The position numbers were made by a program, and so were the translations under genes. Source: Plantago ovata (Eukaryota; Streptophyta; Magnoliopsida; Lamiales; Plantaginaceae). Taken from it: a stretch of DNA of 64,000 nucleotides. How positions within the stretch are numbered: the first letter of the stretch is position 1; each line of letters begins with the position of its first letter. Where the stretch lies: contig CM051456.1 of assembly GCA_028274465.1 (NCBI GenBank), forward strand, positions 21,051,033-21,115,032. Reading direction: 5' to 3'. Under the pieces are notes generated by a model. That model saw nothing but the letters and a program-made list of their open reading frames with translations, did not search any database and was not told the origin of the DNA. Below are positions 57,401 to 64,000 of the stretch, in pieces.

Positions 57401-60400
57401 TCAGTTCTGATTATATGTTTTCCCTGTTTCTGAGAATTAATTTTTAGAGTTGGATGCACTCAGGGAAGACGTTGGAGTGATGGGCTTCACCAGGCGGTTG
57501 AAGCAAAAGAAGGATTGCCCATACAAAATGAAACTGTGACCTTGGCTTCAATCAGCTACCAGAACTTCTTCCTCCAGGTTGGTGTACTCTCTTTAGCAAT
57601 ATGACATTGCACTAGCAGCTAGTGATACATGCGCATGTGGTGGGGGACACTCTTTCTCACTAATGAAGCCCATACGTTTAACAATTCTGTTCAAATATTT
57701 GGTGTAGTTTCCGAAACTTTGTGGTATGACTGGCACAGCTTCTACAGAGAAAGCAGAATTTGAGAGCATATACAAACTCAAAGTTACTACTGTGCCCACA
57801 AACAAACCCATGATAAGAAAGGTTAAGTTTTTATGAACGCTTTATCTGGACAAGTTGATGTTTCCTTTTATGCTTTCTTTGAGTGTTCTGAGAGTTATTG
57901 ATAACTACAGAAATAATATTGAGAAGCTTTTTTGTATGAATAACTTGATTTTAGAATAGTCGAGTGTTGTGCAGTTTCCGGAGTTTTATTTCCCTTCTCC
58001 TAATATTTTAAGTAACCCTGCTAAATTTCTTCTTGTTCTGTTCTCTCTTCTTATAGGATGAATCAGATGTAGTATTCAGGGCAGTTACAGGGAAATGGCG
58101 GGCAGTGGTAGTGGAGATATCTCGAATGAACAAAACAGGACGACCAGTGCTTGTTGGCACAACTAGCGTTGAGCAGAGTGATGCATTGTCTGGACAGCTC
58201 CGTGAAGCTGGAATACCCCATGAGGTTGTGATTGTTACATGGTAACTTATTTTGATTATGTTGAAGGCTATGTGTTTGATTTTTCCTTCGTGTTGAAGGT
58301 TCTAAATGCAAAACCAGAAAATGTTGAAAGAGAAGCCGAGATTGTGGCTCAGAGCGGTCGTCTTGGGGCAGTCACCATCGCAACTAACATGGCTGGCCGT
58401 GGAACTGACATAATCCTTGGTGGTAATGCAGAATTTATGGCAAGATTGAAGTTACGTGAGATGCTGATGCCGAGGTATTTTCCCAGCCTCAACTTCATGC
58501 AATACCCAACAACTAAATGATTTGTTTGTGCCATGCATATTATTGCTACTTTGGAATATTCATGCAAACTGAGAGAGAACTGTATTATACTGAGTGGTAA
58601 AGAATCTGTCACTTTAAAGTTTAAACTATATTTACATGCGAATTACCAAGTATAATTAATGTATGGATATTTGTGCGTTCAAGCTTCTATAAATGACACT
58701 TCTTCTGTTAAGACGAGATTAAAACACTAAGGTTGTGAATTTACTCTGTATCAAATTTCGGCACTTGCATCTTTCTCTGATGGCTACTAAAACTGTTACC
58801 ATGTGCAAAATATTAATTGTCATTTATATATTATCAGATTATGTTTAATTGTTGAAACGGATGCAGAGTTGTTAAGCTAGCTGAAGGATTTGTTTCAGTA
58901 AAGAAACTTCCTCCAAAGAAGTCCTGGAAGGTTAGAGTTGTTCTTTACCTCCAGCCTTTTTCTAGTCTGTTGTAGGATGATGTCTCAGAACCTTCAATCC
59001 GCATGATCATATGTTCAGGTGAATGAGAGCCTCTTTCCCTGCACCCTATCGAAGGAGAATACAAAATTAGCTGAGGAAGCAGTTCAGTTGGCAACCAAAA
59101 CATGGGGTCAGAAGTCATTGACAGAGCTTGAAGCAGAAGAGCGGTTGTCATATTCTTGTGAAAAGGTAAAGTATTTTTAGCTGGAACATTGATTGACAAC
59201 AGATGTATGATAGGTTTGGCAGCACATTTACAGTTTTGCGAATATAATAAATTAACATTTACATTTTTGCTAATGAGTGCAAAACTTGAACTTTTAGGGA
59301 CCTGTACAAGATGAAGTTATTTCCAAATTGCGGAGTGCATTTCTTGGAATTGCCAAAGAATATAAAATTTACACTGAGGCCGAAAGAGAGAAGGTAATTG
59401 ATGTCTCGAATCATTCTTTAGTAACAGGGTAATTGATACCTATGACACTATCATTGGTTATTCTCCACTAAGCGTATTCCTGCTTGGAATCCCATCTTTT
59501 TCTAATATATTATAAAACTGTTACGTAGCTTAAATAGATTCCTACATGATTAAATACTGCATTTCTTTTATAAACCTAAGGCAAAGTAAGTTACAATGTA
59601 TTTGAAAAAACATTTTCTTTTGAATATGACCTGCTTGTTAGCACAGTAGCACTCCAATGTTGTCCACTTTCCCTCAACAAACATGCGCCTTGGAAGTTCT
59701 TTCCTTTCCTGCAATCATCTTATAATGTTTGTTCTTTTTGTTTGGTGATGACAGGTTGTATTTGCTGGCGGACTTCATGTCGTGGGTACAGAACGACATG
59801 AATCACGTCGCATTGACAATCAGGTACTTATTTGATACTAAAATTGATGTTTGGACTGATGACCTTAAGGTAATGGATCACATAGGAATCCTAGGTCATA
59901 TTTAAACTCTGCATATTCTACATTTTTCCCTCTTTCTTATTTGTTTTCTGAGTGTACATGCTACCTGTGAGCAGCTGCGAGGTCGTAGTGGCAGACAAGG
60001 GGACCCTGGAAGTTCTAGGTTCTTTCTCAGTCTTGAAGACAATATTTTTCGTGTTTTTGGGGGAGACCGAATTCAGGTATTATTTCTTCTGATTAATGAT
60101 TATTTGTTCTAAATTGGTGAGGACGTTAATACCACTGTCAAATATTTAGGGTTTGATGAGAGCTTTTAGAATCGAAGACTTGCCTATTGAATCCAAGATG
60201 TTGACAGCATCTCTGGATGAAGCTCAGAGAAAAGTGGAAAACTACTTTTTCGACATTAGAAAGCAATTATTTGAGTTTGATGAAGTTTTGAACAGCCAGA
60301 GAGATAGGGTATACACCGAGAGGAGGCGGGCCTTAAAAGCTGATGATCTTCAATCTCTTCTTCTTGAGTATGCGGAATTAACAGTGGATGATATACTAGA

Positions 60401-61944
60401 GGTAAAAATCTTGTTTAACTCTTTTCTGGGTATGCTTTATATGCAACCACTATTATAGTGTATGTTATTGTGATTGTGTGTAATAGGCAAATATTGGTTC
60501 TGATGCTCCTCGAGAAAGCTGGGATTTGGAGAAGCTTATAGCAAAACTTCAACAGTAAGTTACACACATGACTCCTACATTTGTATAGCCTAAATCAAAT
60601 GCAGTTCTTTAGATGTAATCTTGGAATCCAGATTTAATCAATTAATCCAGATTTTGTGGTGTTGGTTGCGTAAGACTAGGTACTGTAGTTTTTGTTTTTT
60701 TTTGTTTTTTTAACTTCAGAGGGAGAAACAGGGAGGAGTGGTCCAAGAAAAACGGACTGTGTTGAAGACCGCCGAAAATAATTTTACAAATCAAGGGTTG
60801 ACTTGGCAGATTTTATCATGTATTTAGCACTCTTCGCCTCTTCGGCCTATCAGCACCCATAAGAAGTTTTGTAGTAGTACTATTTAACTAGAGCACTAGT
60901 ACATGATAGAATTGAAGGTAGTCCATTTAGCAGTCTCCTTTAAAGGAAATATTAGCCATAAATCGTGGTTCTTGGGCCACCAAAATATTGATTCTCTTGT
61001 TGCAGTGTGCTGTGTTTTCTGTCTTGTAAACTCTGAGGAAAGTTGTTTCTTAAGTATTTATATGCTTGCTTACCCAAGAAAAAGCATTTAAACCTCCTTG
61101 TCCCATTTGTAGGTATTGCTATCTTTTGAATGATCTGTCCCCTGATTTGTTGCAAAATAAGTGCACCAACTATGAAGAATTAAGAAAGTACCTTCGCCAA
61201 CGTGGGTGTGAAGCCTACCTTCAAAAACGGGTGAGTCATTTGTTGTGTTATTCAACGTAGAAAATGTTCTGAATGCTGCTACTACTTCTCTTTATGGGCT
61301 CTGCTTATTAAGAAAATCTATAGGCTCCATCACTGCAGGAAAATTCAATAAATGCTTAATGAGTTGCCACATGAATGACATCTCTCTAGTTCAACTCTTG
61401 TCTAAATCATTTCCTCTTTTAAATACAGGAAATAGTGGAGAAAGAGTCTCCAGGTCTGATGAAAGAAGCAGAAAAATTCCTGATATTGACCAACATAGAT
61501 CGCTTATGGAAAGAACACTTGCAAGCTCTAAAATTTGTTCAGCAAGCTGTTGGTTTGCGTGGGTATGCACAGAGAGATCCACTCATTGAATACAAACTTG
61601 AGGGTTATAATCTTTTCATTGACATGATGGCAAGAATAAGAAGGAACGTTATATATGCTATTTACCAGGTAACAATCTGATTTGACTAATTAATGTTTCA
61701 TACTAATGTCGTCTCCCAATCCACCATGCATAAAAGCTAAAATCCATCCCCATAATCCACTCCCAAACAAGCCAAAAACATAACCCGTTTTCAGTTAGTG
61801 ACTTGTCTGCTATTGTTTCTGAACTTTTGTCAGTTCCAACCCGTAATGATGAATCAACAAAACAGCCAACAAGGCAACAAAGACATTAAGATGGACAACA
61901 GTGAAAAGGGGAGCGATGCTGTTAGGGCTGCCATACAGTCTTAA
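54482..61944 (+). CDS. SECA1: Chloroplast preprotein translocase ATPase SecA1
   Basis: Twenty exons (54482-54889, 54965-55037, 55120-55326, 55477-55580, 55709-55888, 56240-56458, 57464-57577, 57708-57821, 58057-58224, 58299-58474, 58867-58930, 59019-59165, 59298-59393, 59755-59823, 59975-60076, 60150-60401, 60487-60554, 61113-61230, 61429-61668, 61834-61944) give 1009 residues. A basic Ser/Arg-rich transit peptide (about 1-65) precedes '[12 protein letters not shown]'. Walker A 'TGEGKT' is at about 175, '[15 protein letters not shown]' at about 280, the preprotein-binding region follows, then '[10 protein letters not shown]', '[10 protein letters not shown]' and the C-terminal scaffold. SecA1 drives ATP-dependent import of proteins such as PC and OE33 into thylakoids through SecYE. 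All phases fit, but the intron after exon 4 begins GAAAGT instead of GTAAGT. Confidence 0.95.
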
Positions 61945-62162
61945 TGAACAGCTTTTCTGCCAGCAGGCAAGCGAGACCTTGTTCATCACTAGTTCAGAAT
62001 TTTGATTCGGAACCACTATTTATGCTGTACATTGAGTAAAAAGTAATTGTTGAAGTAGAAGAGTCGTATAGTGTGGAAAGTTTTAGCACGGTGACAGTAT
62101 AAATGAAAAAAGAGAAAAAGATCTAAAAAAATCACAAAATATGCTCTACTCCAATATAAATT
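61945..62162. other. SECA1 3' flank
   Basis: UTR-like, no gene; about 220 bp before the repeat element. Confidence 0.4.
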
Positions 62163-62680
62163 TGAGGGCAATTTACATCTACCCCCTGTTATTTTTTTTT
62201 TATTACAGATAATTCCCTCTTAGTTAGACAATTACATGTAACCCTATGTCACACAAAAACAATTACAGATAGCCCCACGAATTTGACTTTTTTCGAATTA
62301 AGACCTGGAAGTTACGCTTTTACCCTTGCCGGAATTTCAGTTTCTAGCTTTAAACAAACAACTTAAGTTTGTAGTATTTACACATTTGCCTCTAAATTAT
62401 TTTATTATACAAAATTAACTTTAATAAATTTCAAATTAACCACAAAAATTATATAAATTTAAAAATGAACTTATATTTATTATAAAAGAACCCCAAATTA
62501 AGGGTTTGTTTCAAAACAACCCAAAAGATTAAAAAAAAATTTAAAAAAATAAATAAATAAAAGTTGCCGGAGCTCAGCTCCGGTCAGGAGCTGTTAAGAG
62601 CTCCGAATCGGAGCTGTTAACAGCTCCGATTTCGGGGCTGTACAGCTCCGATTTAAGCCCCGATTTTGGAGCTGTTAGTT
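62163..62680. mobile_element. Truncated relative of the palindrome-rich MULE-MITE at 40268
   Basis: Starts TGAGGGCAATTTACATCTAC then CCCCTG, close to the left end of the 40268 element, and stays similar through the AT-rich left arm to about 62560. The core again consists of inverted GGAGC/GCTCC words (CCGGAGCTCAGCTCCGG, GGAGCTGTTAACAGCTCC), here with GAGCTGTTAACAGCTC as the palindrome. The right inverted end was not found, so the copy is truncated. A direct repeat GTTAACAAACTATATAGAAT follows (about 62677 and 62719). Confidence 0.6.
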
Positions 62681-63142
62681 AACAAACTATATAGAATTCT
62701 ATATATATTTTCTGTTTTAGTTAACAAACTATATAGAATTCTAGGTTACATCAATTTACTACAGTGCATTGACAGGTAACTTTGTGACGCTGAGTCACTG
62801 AGACCTAAACTGCATTCGATAATTAACAGATTTTTTCGAGCTAACTTGGACAAATACAGGGGCCAATGGCCATAATCCAGAGTAGTACCAATGCAAACAA
62901 ACCGAAAATTCAAATTCATTCTCCATTAATGAAGCTAAATATGATACATACAGTCAAGCTTCTTGTATCTTCGCCTATAGTACAAACTCCTGACGAAGTC
63001 CAGAAATATGTGTGCAACAATGAACAAAAGAATCTCATGTGAAACTGATCAACATCTTACAAATGAACCGGCACAATATTCTCAAAGGTTGTTATTCTCA
63101 AAGGTTGAGAGTTGAGAGACCTGCAAGTATAACTGTTCCACC
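62681..63142. other. 3' flank of the minus-strand acyltransferase
   Basis: AT-rich UTR-like DNA with a short duplication GGTTGTTATTCTCAAAGGTTG near 63090. No gene. Confidence 0.4.
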
Positions 63143-64000
63143 TTATCTTGGAGAAGGCTCATCATTCTTTAAAACAGAACACAAGACCTGCCTCGAAATG
63201 TAGGTCTCCATCTCCATGGAAACTTTAGTCAACTTCAAATCAAAGTCACTTTTGTACCTATTATTTGGTGAAGAAACCATAGTATGCAGTACTGGCGAAC
63301 CAGAAAGTCGCCTTCTTGGACTTGAAAATTGGCCAGGTGAAAGTAGAATCCTACTTTTGGAAATGACAGGTGCCAAACTTAGTCTTGTGCTTCCTGCGTC
63401 TTTATCTGGTGTTATAACCGGTCCGCTTTTTGTTTCCTGAGGTAGGGGCTTCAGTTCATCACTTTCTCCCATTTGCCGACTCCTTGCAAGCTTTTCCCTT
63501 GCTTTCTCTGCTGCAAGCAGAGCCTTTTCTCGGCTCAAGTTAATTAGCTTCCAAGGGTCAATGCTTGCACGAAATCCTTGCTTCTTGTTCGCGATGGAAG
63601 GGTCAGGTTCTCCATCAATCCTTATGACCAATTTTTGTGGGTTCTGAAATATTTATTATACACTTCAGAACTGAGCAAAAGAATGGGTGCATAAATCTAT
63701 TTTTTGCAAAAACAAGTGGTATCAACCTTTTGTGTCTTCCCGTCTCTGCATATAATTCTTGAAGCCAGTGCAGGCTTTTCAGGTGAATCAGACTCATACT
63801 CTTCACTTTCATCTGATGAGAAGTCTGAATCTTCAAGCGATTCCAGTTCCATAGCCAGGTTTTCTTCTTTCATAGCTAATATGTAGTCATATGTTGAGAT
63901 GCCCTACAAGGTAGACCAGTCACTAAAATCAGTGAAGAAAATAAGGAAAATGAACTCAACATCATGAATGAAGTAGTTCTATATCTTCGACTACAAGTGG
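63143..64000 (-). CDS. DHHC-type protein S-acyltransferase (PAT18-like), C-terminal part
   Basis: Two 3' exons on the minus strand, 63727-63903 and 63143-63643 (stop TAA); the gene continues beyond the window through an intron. The first begins 'GISTYDYILAMKEENLAM', the conserved block just after the DHHC domain and last membrane helices in plant protein S-acyltransferases of the PAT18-22 group. It is followed by an acidic Ser/Glu stretch. The last exon has 'RIDGEPDPSIANKKQGF', 'IDPWKLINLSREKALLAAEK' and a basic Ser/Pro-rich tail. The DHHC catalytic motif itself lies outside. Role: attachment of palmitate to membrane proteins, location unknown. Position next to SECA1 fits the Arabidopsis gene order I recall. 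Confidence 0.8.

Noticed and set aside
57230..57420. Possible extra SECA1 exon in the long intron 6
   Set aside because: Sequence is AT-rich with stops in all frames; exons 6 and 7 already join in phase to give conserved protein.

Overview
This is a window of eudicot plant nuclear DNA. The genes are split by AT-rich GT-AG introns and have plant-specific architectures: a chloroplast SecA with a transit peptide, a pro-domain pectinesterase, a full-length ABCB transporter and a plant DHHC acyltransferase. Between the genes lie typical plant transposon remnants. The species cannot be read from the sequence. From memory, the conserved genes (WDR6-like protein, ABCB transporter, SECA1, DHHC acyltransferase) correspond to neighbours in the Arabidopsis At4g017xx-At4g018xx interval, so this looks like an old syntenic block expanded by transposons and local duplication.

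Layout. 1-3703: the 3' part of a WD40 protein of the WDR6/Trm734 type (+). About 5450-7010: a nested tandem array built on GTCGACCGGT, abutting a truncated POLTERGEIST-like PP2C fragment (-, 7009-7755) that lacks the phosphatase domain. 9336-11922: a NYN-domain putative endonuclease (+). 13708-14901: a small J-domain membrane protein (-) with a one-base frame break just before HPD. 15252-19412: a MULE-type MITE and a 3.04-kb CACTA element. 21851-23533 and 30516-32198: two intronless 560-residue pectinesterases (+) with homologous upstream regions. The second belongs to a tandem duplication unit that also carries a decayed copy of the J-protein 3' region (about 26440-27610).

33-43 kb is almost entirely accessory: hAT elements, a solo LTR, a TRIM-like retroelement, two more MULE-type MITEs (one with a very palindrome-rich core) and a tRNA-like relic. 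Several have exact target-site duplications that fix their ends to the base. 44272-49323: an ABCB (P-glycoprotein-type) transporter of 11 coding exons (+). 50275-50792: a small one-pass membrane protein (-). 54482-61944: chloroplast SECA1 in 20 exons (+), with one intron whose best donor is GA rather than GT. 63143-64000: the 3' end of a DHHC S-acyltransferase (-).

The genes do not form an operon or one pathway. Shared themes are membrane traffic and transport (SECA1 in the chloroplast, ABCB at the plasma membrane, protein S-acylation) and cell-wall modification (pectinesterases). Points most worth checking are the palindrome-rich MULE-MITE family, the truncated POL-like gene fused to the satellite array, the J-protein/PME tandem duplication whose copies carry different transposon insertions, and the non-canonical SECA1 donor. 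All coordinates and splice junctions were read by eye. No alignment or database search was run.
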